DNA of 64,000 nucleotides from Ctenosaura bakeri (taxonomy: Eukaryota; Chordata; Lepidosauria; Squamata; Iguanidae). Made by a program: the position numbers and the translations under genes. Positions within the stretch are counted from its first letter, which is position 1; the number at the start of each line of letters is the position of its first letter. The stretch lies in contig CAOLHI010001025.1 of NCBI GenBank assembly GCA_948474755.1, positions 310,001 through 374,000 on the forward strand, read 5' to 3'. Under the pieces are notes generated by a model. The model ran no database searches. It had not been told where the DNA came from and saw nothing but the letters and a program-made list of their open reading frames with translations. Of this stretch, positions 21,120-31,094 are shown one piece after another.

Positions 21120-21850
21120 TTGTGCATGTATGTACGTATTAATAAATGTATTTATTTATCCTGCCTTTCTCCTGGCATAGGACTCAAAGCAGTTATTCAG
21201 TGTAATTCAAGGTGAGCGAGCACAGACAGTCAGAGACGTGCTCATTCTGAAATCAAAGAGGGAACGACGGTGGAGTCAACGCATACTGACAAGAGATCCC
21301 ACATACCGGTTCTCTCACTGGAACAGCCTGGCCTCCTAGCAAGTCAGCGAACAAAGACAGACCCTGGGATGAGTCACAGGATTCCTTTCCTCCTTCTTTT
21401 CTTGACTCACAAAGTTGACGTTTCTTTCATAGCCCTGCAAAAAAGAAGAAATCATGAGGGTATAAGGGACTCTGCAAGCATTTTCTTAAATATTTTGACT
21501 ATGACCCCACAGATCTAGCAGATCTAGAGAATTATTTGGTGGACAACATCCAGACTTACTGTTTGGACTGCAACTCCCAGAATCCTCCAGCCATTAAAGT
21601 ACACTTAATGCCAGCAGCTACATTGGCTGGCTGGCTCCGAAGAGTTTTAAGTCCAAAATACCTGACTCTTCCAAGCTCTGACCACTTCCTTATTCCTCCT
21701 GCACAAAATTGCTCTTGTCAAACCCTGCAAAATTGAGGGAATGGATGGACTGCCTGCAGAAACGAGAGGCAGAATGTGACTTGAAAGCAGGAGTGAGCAC
21801 TGGCACAATGGAAAACTGGATTCACTGTTAAAATACATTCGGTTTGTAAA
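21120..21850. other. No gene found
   Basis: 21,140-21,200 is a LINE-like tail (TTTATTTATCCTGCCTTTCT). 21,551-21,625 is a foldback fragment (GGACTGCAACTCCCAGAATC). The remainder is anonymous. Confidence 0.45.
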
Positions 21851-21854
21851 GATG

Positions 21855-22050
21855 TGGTTCTTGTTTGCTGCTGTGCGCCTTCACGTTGTTTCCAATTTAT
21901 CATGACCCTAAAGCGACCCTCTCATAGGGTTTTCTGTGGGCTGAGAGTTTGTGACACACCAGTGGGTTTCCACAGCTGAGTGCAGAATTGAACTCGGGTC
22001 TCCAGGGTCATAGTCCAACACTCAACCACTATACAATATTGGTTCTCCAA
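21855..22050 (-). mobile_element. Sauria-type SINE
   Basis: Inverted tail GCCTTCACGTTGTTTCCAAT, body CACCAGTGGGTTTCCACAGC and head GAACTCGGGTCTCCAGGGTC...CTCAACCACTATAC. Confidence 0.88.
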
Positions 22051-22275
22051 AGATGTGGTACCAGGGTTAAAAGCAAACAACCGGGAAAGTTTTCAGATGA
22101 CTCACATGCAGCTGCCAAACGCTAGACCACCAAGAAATCTGAAAGTATACCACTGAGCACTGTACCTTCCTTGGGAGAAAGGAAAGACTCGTTCTCCTTC
22201 CTTTTCTGTCATTCCCCTGGACTTGAGCTCAGAGAGCAGCTGACCGCCATACCAGACTCGGAAACTGGAGACTGG

Positions 22276-22482
22276 GGTCATTTCCGCACTAGCCTGTTAT
22301 ACTGCTATTATTGCACTTTCAATGTCCTATGGAATCCTGGGGCCTGCAGTTTAGGGAGGGGCCGTTGAGGAGAGGAGGAAGCAGAGGCCTTTGAGGCCCC
22401 TCCCTAAACTGCAAACCCCAGGATTCCATAGGATGTTGAAAGTGCAATAATAGCAGTATAACAGGCTAGTGCGGAAATGGCC
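22276..22482. mobile_element. GGCC-family palindromic MITE, copy A
   Basis: Two arms: GCACTAGCCTGTTATACTGC / GCAGTATAACAGGCTAGTGC, and CCTATGGAATCCTGGGG / CCCCAGGATTCCATAGG. The long central loop is GAGG/CCTT-rich. Flanked by TGG on both sides within C-TGG-G. Confidence 0.93.
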
Positions 22483-22551
22483 TGGGGCCAGTCCTCCAGG
22501 ACCCTAATTGCTTCCTCCAAGCTCAGGTCACTTGAAAAAGCAAGCATCACC

Positions 22552-23098
22552 TGTGTCAGGAATTTCTCTCTGCCATGCTGAAGCCAGCAAGGGAGGAGAG
22601 AGGGCAGGGACGCTTGGGGAGTCTGAATATACCAAACAGCAGGAAAACACAAGCCGAGCCAGGCCAAAGTCCAGTCCAAAGGTTCAGGAGGCAGAGATCC
22701 GTCCAGAGGGTTACAGGGCGGAGGAGACACAAAGGTTGTGAGGGCTTGCTAATAATTTGCTGCAAGCAAGGAGCAGCCACACCGGCAGACTTAAATAGCC
22801 CCTGTGAGCAGGTACTGCTTGTTATTGTTTCCTCAGCCTAGTCCAAGCAGCCTCCCTCTCAGCAGCCCCTTTCAGCCTTCTGCGTGATTGAGGGCAGATG
22901 GGCGCAGCTGGCTGCAACCCCTCTGCCTCACTGCTGGTTCCCTCTCCGCCCTGAGCTGGCCGGGGCAACTCAGTCTCTGTTTGACCTTCCAGTGCAGGGG
23001 ATGGTTGCAGGTTGACTTGCTCAGTCACTGGCTCGGCCCCCTGCACAGTCAGTTGCTCCTCAATCCCAATATCACCAACTATCACAATGTGCCCAACA
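22552..23098 (-). mobile_element. Possible LTR, minus strand
   Basis: Boundaries TGTGTCAGGAA and GTGCCCAACA give TG...CA ends in both directions. On the minus strand a TATTTAAG box near 22,795 lies upstream of pyrimidine-rich CTTTGGACTGG-type sequence common in squamate Gypsy-like LTRs. I find no convincing target duplication, so the boundaries and the call are tentative. Confidence 0.4.
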
Positions 23099-23345
23099 CT
23101 GCAGAGATTGTGCCAGGTGGGGTGCCACTAAAAGGGGAGGAGCACTTGCCTTCAGACCAGGGGATTGGCCCTTCAAGGACACATCTTCTTCAGAGAAGAA
23201 GGGATGGAGCTTAGGAGATGTGGGCTGGACTTACAGTCTGATCAGGCAAAGGTGTCCAATCCTGGATGGAGCACGTTGCTTCCTTGCAGCTTCCCATGGT
23301 GCTGCCCTGCCATTTGCTACACCAAATCATGATGTATGCCAACCA

Positions 23346-23368
23346 TACACACACACACACACACACAT
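23346..23368. repeat. (CA)n microsatellite
   Basis: Eleven CA units. Confidence 0.95.
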
Positions 23369-23460
23369 CATTACATGTGAAATTGACCAACAGTGTAGGA
23401 TTGCCTTTGAATCTTCGGTTGATCATGCTTCGACTTGGCTCAATCATTAATAAAAACCAA

Positions 23461-23640
23461 GGCCTTTTCTGCATTGCACTCTTATAGCGCGATGATTCCA
23501 CTTTCAACATCCTCTGGAATCCTGGGGTTTGCAGTTTCGGGAGGGGCTGGCCGGCCCCTCCCGAAACTGCAAACCCCAGGATTCCAGAGGATGTTGAAAG
23601 TGGAATCATCGTGCTATAAGAGTGTAGTGCGGAAAAGGCC
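23461..23640. mobile_element. GGCC-family palindromic MITE, copy B
   Basis: Ends GGCCTTTTCTGCA and TGCGGAAAAGGCC. Near-perfect arms (CCACTTTCAACATCCTCTGG / inverse; CCCCTCCCGAAACTGC) leave only a few loop bases. CAA duplicated on both sides in C-CAA-G. This end variant carries CTTTTC in place of CATTTC. Confidence 0.95.
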
Positions 23641-24017
23641 CAAGACTATAGATGAAAAACAGAAGAAGGCAAAGGATTGGAAAAGCAACTATGAAGGGAC
23701 TAAATAATACCCTCAAATGTAAAGATGCATCATTCATTACCAAAGGCAAGAACACCCACCCCACAGTATTTCCAATTTGTTTCTATATTTCTGAAAAATG
23801 GACAGGGAGGAAAGCTGACAGGAAGAGAATCGATTCATTGAAAATGTGGTGCTGGAGAAGAGTTCTACCGATACCCTGGAAGGCTAAAAAGACAAATGAA
23901 TGGGTCATAAAACAAATCAAAGCTGAACTTTGAAGCCAAGATGACTAAATGGAGACTTTATAAAGCGGAAGGTAGTAGGGAGAAAAAAGAAAGAATTCTC
24001 CATTACAGATGGATTGA
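23641..24017 (+). mobile_element. BovB (RTE) LINE C-terminal fragment
   Basis: Frames give KATMKGLNNTLKCKDASFI, RKADRKRIDSLKMWCWRRVL and IPWKAKKTNEWVIKQIKAEL, the conserved end of BovB ORF2 (compare IDAFELWCWRR in ruminant BovB). Frameshifts break it. GATGGATTGATTCA at its end is met by CR1 in the opposite orientation. Confidence 0.88.
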
Positions 24018-25620
24018 TTCACAGAATCATGGAAGCACAGAATTGGAAGAGACCACAGGGCCATCCAATCCAACCCCATTCTGCCATGTAGGAAGACTCA
24101 AAGCACTTCTTTTGACAGATGGCCATCCAGCCTCCCTTTAAAAACCTCCAAAGAAGGAGACTCTACCACACTCTCAGGCAGCAGCAGGTTCCACTGGTGA
24201 ACACATCTTTTACCATCAGGAAGTTCTTCAAAACATTTAGGTGAAACCTATTTCCCTGAAGTTTGAATCCACTGCTCCATGTCCCAGTCTCTGGAGTAGC
24301 AGAAAACAGGCTTGCTCCATCTTCAAAATGACATCCTTGCAAATATTTAAACATGGCTGTCATATCACTTCTTAACCATTTCTTCTCCAGGCTAAACATC
24401 CCCAGCTCCCTAAGCTGCTCCTCATAGGGCCTCATGGTTACCAGATCCTTCACCATTTTGGTCACCCTCCTCTGGACACATTCCAGCTTGTCATCCCTCT
24501 TGAATTGTGCTACCCAGAACTGGACACAGTATTCCAGGTGAGGTCTAACCAAATCAGTAGAGAGAGTGGTATTATTACTTCCCTTGATCTCAACACTGTA
24601 CTATTGATGCAGCCTGGAACTGCATTGGCTCTTTTAGCTGCTACATGACATTGCTGACTCCTGTTCAGCTTGTGGTCCACTAAGACTCCTAGATCCCTTT
24701 CACATGTACTGTTTTCAACCCAGGTGTCACCCATCCTATATTTGTGCATTTCATTCTTTCTTCTAAGTGTACTACATTACTTTTCTCCTTGTTAAAATTC
24801 ATGTTGTTAGTTTTGGACCAGCTCTCCAATCTGTCCAGGTCATTTTGAATTCAGATCCTGTCCTCTGGAGTATTAGCAGCCCCTCCCAATTTGGTGTCAT
24901 CTGCAAATTTGATCAGCATGCCCTCCACTCCTTCATTGCTGAAGATGTTGAATAGCCCTGGGCCCAGGACAGAACCCTGTGGCACCCCACTAGTCACTTC
25001 TCTCCAGGATGAAAAACAGCCATTCGTGATCACGCTTTGGGTTCGGTCGGTCAACCAATTCCAAATCCACCTAACAGCATCCCTGTCCAGCTGGCATTTT
25101 ACTACTTTGTTTGCAAGAATATCATGGGATCATAGAATCATAGAATCATAGAAATTCAGAGTTGGAAGAGACACCAGGGGCCATCCAGTCCAACCCCCTG
25201 CCATGCAGGAACACCCTCAAATCAATCCCGACAGATGGCCATCAAGCCTCTGCTTAAAAACCTCCAAGGAAGGAGACTCCACTACACTCCGAGGCAGTAT
25301 ATTCCACTGCCGGACAGCCCTGACTGTCAGGAAGTTCTTCCTGAGGTTCAGGTGGAATCTCCTTTCCTGCAGCTTGAATCCATTGGGGAACTTTGCCAAA
25401 GGCCTTACTGAAGTCAAGATCCACTACATCCACAACATTCCCTTCATCTACCAGGCTTGTAACTTTATTTTAAAAAGAAGAGATCAGGTTAGTCGGGCAC
25501 GACTTGTTTTTGAGAAACCCATGTTGACTTTTAGTGATCATGGCATTCCTTTCTAAGTGCCTACCGACAGTCTGCTTAATGATCTGTACCGTTGAAAGTC
25601 AAGGCTCTAGGATATTGAAG
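24018..25620 (-). mobile_element. CR1 LINE, reverse-transcriptase half, interrupted
   Basis: Minus-strand pieces in order: [20 protein letters not shown] (RT block), FADDTKLGG (catalytic [YF]xDD motif retained as FADD), [20 protein letters not shown], and the 3' end at 24,018. The 5' part resumes after the nested CR1 at 25,387 (GGGAACTTTGCCAAAGGCC). Several stops and frameshifts. Endonuclease and ORF1 are missing. Confidence 0.93.
25128..25386 (-). mobile_element. CR1 3' fragment nested in CR1
   Basis: Three octamers (ATCATAGAATCATAGAATC), the 3' UTR and ORF2 end up to CTTGAATCCATTG. Flanking CR1 reads AATATCATGGG on the left and GGGAACTTTGCC on the right. The intact copy at 56,580 has ATGTCATGGGGAACTTTG there, so the insertion duplicated about GGG. 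Confidence 0.9.
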
Positions 25621-25722
25621 GATTCATTCGAAGGTCAAGATTATTATTTTTTAACAAAGAGTCGAGGGGGGTACTGCCCTCCAAAGTTGTGTGTCTGTGT
25701 GTGTCTCAGATCTCAGGTAGTT

Positions 25723-26000
25723 CATAGAATCACAGGCCATTTCTGCACTGGACCGTTATAGTGCAATGATTCCACTTGCAACATCCTATGGAATCCTGGG
25801 GTTTGCAATTGCAAACCCCAGGATTCCATAGGATGTTGCAAGGGGAATCATCACACTATAACGGTCCAGTGAGGAAATGGCTCCAGAGTTGGAAGGGGAC
25901 CCGTGATTATCCAAACCAGCCCCCAGCCAGTGAGAAAATCTTTTGCCAAACAGCGCATGAGAAGTGGCCAGCTAAAGATCTGTTTAAAAAACTGCAACAC
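25723..26000 (-). mobile_element. Old CR1 3' end split by MITE copy C
   Basis: TTCATAGAATCACA on the left and CAGAGTTGGAAGGGGACCC on the right are adjacent in an intact CR1. Decayed CR1 sequence with GATCTGTTTAAAAAACTGCA continues to about 26,000. Confidence 0.75.
25735..25882. mobile_element. GGCC-family palindromic MITE, copy C
   Basis: Ends GGCCATTTCTGCACTGGACC and GGTCCAGTGAGGAAATGGCT. The centre is a nearly loopless GTTTGCAATTGCAAAC palindrome, the shortest two-armed form in the window (148 bp). Flanks ACA/CCA correspond to the 3-bp duplication. Confidence 0.93.
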
Positions 26001-26221
26001 AGAGAAATGCACCACTTTCAAAAGAAGGAGGAGACTGAAACTATGCGTCATTCATTAATTTCTGTTGGAAGAGTGCCACAGCCCCCTCTAAAAGCAAACT
26101 AGCATGACTTAACCTGAGACAAAACAGGTCAGAACTTCAGAAGTTCAGCCTTGGGGTCCACATTCACTCCTTCTCAAATCATCATCAATTCCTTTCTCAG
26201 CAGGTCCTTGGGATCCTTCCA

Positions 26222-26432
26222 CACGTCAGATATATAGCGCTATGATTCCACTTTAACTGCCATGGCTACATCCTATGGATTCCTGGAGTTCCTATTTTGG
26301 TGAGGCACTAGAGGAGCTCTCCAGCTGAGAATCTTAAATGCCCTTTCCTGAACTACAAATCCCAGGGATACATAGGACAGAGCAATAGTAGTGAAGGTGG
26401 AATCACCGCACTCTAGCTGCGTAGGGTGAAAT
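26222..26432. mobile_element. Related palindromic MITE, different subfamily
   Basis: ATATAGCGCTATGATTCCAC and ACATCCTATGGATTCCTGGA pair loosely with AACTACAAATCCCAGGGATA and GGTGGAATCACCGCACTCTA. It shares the inner GCGCTATGATTCCAC and GGAATCCTGG with the GGCC family but has TTAACTGCCATGGCT instead of CAACATCC. The ends (CCTTCCACACG / CGTAGGGTGAAATG) are less clear. Confidence 0.6.
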
Positions 26433-26449
26433 GACTCTTGCTTGGCTCC

Positions 26450-26950
26450 CGTGCATTTCAAGAGGCTTGTGAGCTTCTGAACTGTATCCGAAATACACCA
26501 GATTTCCTGCCTTCCATCTATCAAGAGCAGGCAGCACCACATAGCAACTTGCCAGTGTGCTTCCCCTTCCTACAACACGGCTTTTTTTTTTCCTTCCAGA
26601 AGTGAAGCTGTAAAATATGCCACCCCTGCCTCTCCCCCTCATTTACTGTCAGCCCAAGACAAAGATGAATAACAGCTGGACTCTCTTTATTGCTCAAACA
26701 CTTCACCGCCCGAGCTCTTTCTCCTCATCCATCACCCGAGACGCAAGAGCAAGGAAAAATCCGCAGGCCGCCCTGTTAGCTTTTGCCAGAGAGCTTTCCG
26801 CAGCTCCAGTCTTACCTGCAGAACCAGGAAAAGCCCTGCCACCTCGAACAAGGAGCAACCGATCTACAGACCGGTGTGGTTTAGCATTTCAAGGACTGGA
26901 CTAGGGCTCTGGGAGACCATAAAGGAATTAATTGTCCCGGGGTGTCCGGC
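26450..26950. other. Single-copy-looking sequence, no gene recognised
   Basis: Balanced composition with no repeat match inside the window. One 95-codon frame from 26,617 has no recognisable domain. It could be conserved non-coding DNA, but this cannot be judged without alignment. Confidence 0.35.
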
Positions 26951-27019
26951 CGGTTCAGCTGCCCCTGGTAAAAAGCAGTTCCAATAAATTACCAGGTCAG
27001 CAGGACATTGTTAAGACAG

Positions 27020-27240
27020 CCAGCACAGTGCAATGGTTTCAGTGTCAGACTAGGACTCCAGGAGACCAGAGTTCGAATCCCAACTCAGCCATGGAAACTC
27101 ACTGAATGACTTTGGCAAAGTGATGCTCTTTTCTCAGCCTTAGAGGAAGGCAACGGTCAACCCCCTCAGAATAAATCTGGCCAAGAAAGTCCCGTGATAA
27201 GGCCACCTTGCACTGGAATAATCCTGAAGGCACAACACAG
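27020..27240 (+). mobile_element. Sauria-type SINE
   Basis: Head GCACAGTGCAATGGTTTCAG, a good box B (GAGTTCGAATCCC), body CCATGGAAACTCACTGAATG and a tail that decays after CCTGAAGGCACAACA. Confidence 0.92.
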
Positions 27241-27538
27241 GGCAAACAACCATCACAAAAGTATCCTTGCCAAAATCACTGGATTCAATTGGGAAAGGAA
27301 CATCCAGACACACACTCACACTCACACTTCAGAGAGGCAGAGGATCTGTTCGAAAAACACAGACTCATAGAAATTGTCCCGACAGATGGCCATCCAAACC
27401 TCTCTTTAAAGTTGGCCTTAAGGCATGTCCTGCAGAGGTGGGCAGAAGTCACAAAAGTATGGCCCACATGTGGCATCCAAGGTCCAAGCGTAAGCCACCT
27501 TGGGTCCCCCTTTGAGAGAAAAGGCAGCATATAAATAT

Positions 27539-27572
27539 AATGAGTAAATAAATAAATAAATAAATAAATAAT
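27539..27572. repeat. (AAAT)n microsatellite
   Basis: GAGTAAATAAATAAATAAAT... seven to eight units. Confidence 0.93.
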
Positions 27573-27944
27573 TGTGTGGCCCCTGAATCCTGTGAATCTC
27601 TCCAATGCCCCCAAATGCACAATATATTATTTATTTATTTTGTGTACCCTTTTTCTAACCTTCGAATGCTGAAAAGGGCCTGAAAGTATTGCAAAACACA
27701 GAAATTTTGCCCGTAAGACAGTAAAGTAGTTTTAGACATGCCAGTGAGGCCCCCAGAGGATGTAGGGATGAAAATTAGGCTGTGGCCTTTCCCTAGTTGC
27801 CCACCCCAAGGTATGTGCCGAGGGGCTGCACCAGGAAAAGATGGAGCCCTATGTAGAGTGTGTGCAGGCATGCACAAAGGGGAAAAGATGCCAGTTCTCC
27901 ATAGATACATGGCACAATTTGCAGAAAATGGAACACAGAAGGGA

Positions 27945-28013
27945 GGGAGGGAGAGGGAAGGAAAGGAAAGGATCCTTTCCTTTCCTTTCCTTTCCTTTCC
28001 TTTCCTTCCTCCT
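27945..28013. repeat. (GGAAA)n-GGATCC-(TTTCC)n inverted repeat
   Basis: A purine tract (GGGAAGGAAAGGAAAGG) switches at GGATCC to seven CTTTC units. The strand switch makes a perfect hairpin stem of about 15 bp with an excess pyrimidine arm. Confidence 0.9.
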
Positions 28014-28447
28014 TGGAAGGGAAGGGCGGAAACCACATGGTGTCTTGCAATGGAGGCGAGATCTCTTCAAGGAGCTGGAGAATCAGCAACGGGCTGTTTG
28101 GACACACCAAGGTGGTACATCTCAGCCAAAATCTTTCAAAATTTCTTCACCTCCCTAAAACAGGCCCTAGCAAGCTTCCCTAGACTTTAATGGAAAAAGT
28201 ACGGCCTGACTCACAGTTTATAGGGAGTAAGCATCCCTTCCACCCCAATTGCACTCAAAGGGGCTATAAAATACAAAACAAAGAAATGGATAAGTAATGT
28301 ATCAGGTCAGCCAAACTGTAGGTGTCATCTAGCTTTAACTCTCTTTATCATCTGCTGCAGGTGAAAGCTGCATCCACCCTGGGCACAGAGACGGATTGGG
28401 TAGGGCCAAAAAGAAACAGAGACTTTGCCTAGACAGGATGGATGCAC

Positions 28448-28668
28448 TACCGTAAGGGCACCAGATCCTGGTCTGATCTTGGAGGCTAAGCAGAGACAGC
28501 TCTAGTTAGTACTTGATGGGAGACCACCAATGAACACCAGGTGTTGTAGGCTGTATTTGAGCAGAAGGAACTGGCAAAACCACCTCTAAGAATTCCTTGC
28601 CAAAGAAAATTCTATAGGATTTTGAGGTCGCCACGGGTTGACAAGTAACTTGAAGGCACATACATAGA
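28448..28668 (+). mobile_element. 5S-rRNA-derived SINE
   Basis: GGCACCAGATCCTGGTCTGA, GGAGGCTAAGCAGAGACAGC, TTGATGGGAGACC head, then GAATTCCTTGCCAAAG and GTTGACAAGTAACTTGAAGG tail. Confidence 0.88.
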
Positions 28669-29621
28669 AAAACACACACGGTTCACCCATGTCCTAAAGC
28701 AGGTAAGTGGACAACTCCACATGGAGCAGGGACCAAATTTCCACCCAAACTCACCATGGGCCAACACACCCCTGGACAGTACTCCTTCCCAAAACGGCAA
28801 CTAGTGGTAATATCATCTCTTTCTGTGGCCATTTTGAGAAGGTCTTTGATGACAGCAGTAGAGGTATTTGGTGGTGCTTAGTGCAACTTTCTATATAAGG
28901 CTGAGTTGTTTTAGTGTGTTTGAGGTCTTTCTATGAAGTTTTGGAGTGATAACTAACTGAAAAAGATCTTACTGGATCTTTTTTTTTTTTTGGAGGGGGG
29001 GAATGGTAGACCTTGCAGGGGCTGCAACAATGGGGTTCAGTCGCTATAGTTAGCCTGCAGTTACACGTTGCCCACCCGTGCCCCAGCTGTCCCCTCAACC
29101 AGACTTTCCCTAACTTGGTCAAATGGACCCGGCTGTGACCGAATGTACCCCCTCCTTCCCTAGCACCCTCTCCCCCTTCCCACATCAATGTCAGATGTAC
29201 CAGGACATGATGGATCAGTCAGTGACCAGAGGGCATCTCTCACGTTAAAAGTGGAAGCAGCGGGGGAGAAGATCGGTTGAGTCAACTCCAGCAGGTAAAA
29301 AGAAAAATTAAGTGGTGAAGTGTGAAAAACGCGGCACCGGGTGCAACCGGGTCATAGAGTTCCTCTCTGAAAGCAAATACTTCCCCGGCATCAGAATGCA
29401 AGATGACTAAGAGCTGTACTCTTCCCAGCCCAGGTTTCCACTCCCAACAACTGGAAACCAGGCACCGAGAAGTGGTGACGCTCTGCACAGAGAAAGCTCA
29501 AAACGTCTCCTTCACGTATAAAGCATGTGACGAGCACTTAACCCTCCCAGACCTGCCGTTGGCCCAAAATGGTTTGGTTACTGCAGCAGGACTGTCATAT
29601 GCACAAAGATGGAAGAACACA

Positions 29622-29870
29622 TTGTGGCTGGCCCTCCACATTTGTGGGTTTGGCTTTCATGGATTTATCTGTGAGTTTCTTCAGCCGATGCCCCCCACCC
29701 ACCTGCAACCTCAGGCATTTCTGTTCTGGGGGAAATTTCCTGCCTGGCAGCTCCAATCCGGCCGCACCGCCCTGTAAAAACCTGCCTCTGTTCTTGGTCC
29801 TTCTCCTCCTTCTCCACCACCAGCAGCTGCCAGGCCAGCTAAGGATGTCTCCCAGCCTGATTTCTCAGTG
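29622..29870 (-). mobile_element. Tigger-like MITE, right part, minus
   Basis: GGCTGGCCCTCCACATTTGT followed by GGCTTTCATGGATTTATCTG is the inverse of the right end at 10,713. Interior GCAGCTGCCAGGCC and CCTGATTTCTCAG also pair with 10,500-10,560. The other end is missing. Confidence 0.65.
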
Positions 29871-29905
29871 TTTCAGGGACCACAGGGAAGCTTCCTACTA
29901 GTGGG

Positions 29906-30115
29906 TAATATGAAGTCTCTCTACATTCCCTGTAAAGCTAGAGGGCGATTTTTGGTGATGCCGGAACAGTTCCGTGTGCCAGTGTTGGGCAATTAAAGTG
30001 AGGAGTGGGCAGACAGGTGGCAAGTGGAAGGACCCAGAGCAGGTCAGATGGATGCTGTCAGCTGGACACCAGAGGATGGATCAGGGGGAAAGGGAGGGAG
30101 GGAGGGAGGTGAGTC
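29906..30115 (+). repeat. Uninterrupted copy of the repeat at 19.96-20.74 kb
   Basis: GGTGATGCCGGAACAGTTCC, GGCAATTAAAGTGAGG, GACCCAGAGCAGGTC and GATGGATGCTGTCAGC run contiguously. The 20-kb copy has an LTR between the second and third blocks. Ends in (GGGA)n near 30,095. Confidence 0.7.
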
Positions 30116-30184
30116 TGTGACAGAACAGGTTGACCGTGGCAAGTGAAACTGCAGACAAAGGGGAGCACTGCACCAAACAGTTGT

Positions 30185-30388
30185 GTATGCATACGTGTCT
30201 GCAAGATGCCTTCAGAGGGTTTTCTTAGGCAAGGAATTCTCAGAAGTGGTTTTGGTCCTTCCTCTGAAATAGAGCCTAAAGCACCTGGAATTCCCTAGGG
30301 GTCTCCCATCCAAGCACTAATCAGGGCTCACCCTGCTTAGCTTCCAAGATCAGAATGGATCTGTTGCCTTTTGGGTATTTAGGCTACG
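30185..30388 (-). mobile_element. 5S-rRNA-derived SINE
   Basis: GGGTCTCCCATCCAAGCACT, CCTGCTTAGCTTCCAAGATC and TTGGGTATTTAGG are the inverted 5S-like head. The tail precedes at 30,190. Confidence 0.88.
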
Positions 30389-30394
30389 TACGTG

Positions 30395-30612
30395 TCTATG
30401 TCCCTTCAGATCTCCTGTCAACTTATGACGGCTCCATGAATTTCACAAGGTTTTCTTAGCCAAAAAGTACTCAGAGCTGTTTTTGCCAGTCCCTTCCTCT
30501 GCCATATAGCCTACAGCACCTGGTGTTTGTGGGAGGTCTCCCATCCAAGGACTAACCACGGCTGATCCTGTTTGGCTTCCAAGGTCAAATGCAATGTGGT
30601 GTACTGAGGCCC
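30395..30612 (-). mobile_element. 5S-rRNA-derived SINE, second in series
   Basis: ATGAATTTCACAAGGTTTTC tail side, AGGTCTCCCATCCAAGGACT and GGCTTCCAAGGTCAAATGC head side. The head is truncated by the GT/GA tract. Confidence 0.86.
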
Positions 30613-30616
30613 ATGG

Positions 30617-30619
30617 TGC

Positions 30620-30682
<63 letters not shown>
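30617..30682. repeat. (GT)n(GA)n compound microsatellite
   Basis: About ten GT units followed by about twenty GA units, lying between two 5S-derived SINEs. Confidence 0.95.
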
Positions 30683-30697
30683 GGGGAGATCGAGAGA

Positions 30698-31065
30698 GAC
30701 TTGTGGTGACCCCATGAATTTCATAGGATTTTCCCAGACAAGGAGTTTTCAGAGATGGTTTTGCCAGTTCCTTCCTCTGAAACAGAGACTGAAGTACCAG
30801 GGATTCTCTTTGAGGCTCCCCCACCCAAGGACTAACCAGGCTTGACCCTGTTAGCTTCCAAAATCAGGCCATTTCCACACTAGCCTGTTATAGCGCTATT
30901 ATTCCACTTTCAACATCCTCTGGAATCCTGGGGTTTGCAGTTTCCGGTCGGCCCCTCCCGGAACTGCAAACCCCAGGATTCCAGAGGATGTTGAAAGTGG
31001 AATCATCGCGCTATAACAGGCTAGTGCAGAAATGGCCCCAGACAGGATGTGGTACCTTGCTCTCA
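30698..31065 (-). mobile_element. 5S-rRNA-derived SINE split by MITE copy D
   Basis: CCCATGAATTTCATAGGATT tail to TTAGCTTCCAAAATCA, then the MITE, then GACAGGATGTGGTACC, which completes the 5S-like head. The split is exact apart from the 3-bp duplication. Confidence 0.85.
30867..31037. mobile_element. GGCC-family palindromic MITE, copy D
   Basis: Ends GGCCATTTCCACACTAGCC and GGCTAGTGCAGAAATGGCC with arms TGTTATAGCGCTATTATTCC / GGAATCATCGCGCTATAACA. Flanks TCA/CCA are the duplicated target inside a SINE, where the ancestral sequence reads AAATCAGACAGG. Confidence 0.95.
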
Positions 31066-31094
31066 ACCACAGATGCTGCCAGTTTATCACTCAG

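Noticed and set aside
27040..27090. Functional tRNA gene at a box B match
   Set aside because: GAGTTCGAATCCC belongs to the Sauria SINE head; no acceptor stem or anticodon arm pairing is evident.
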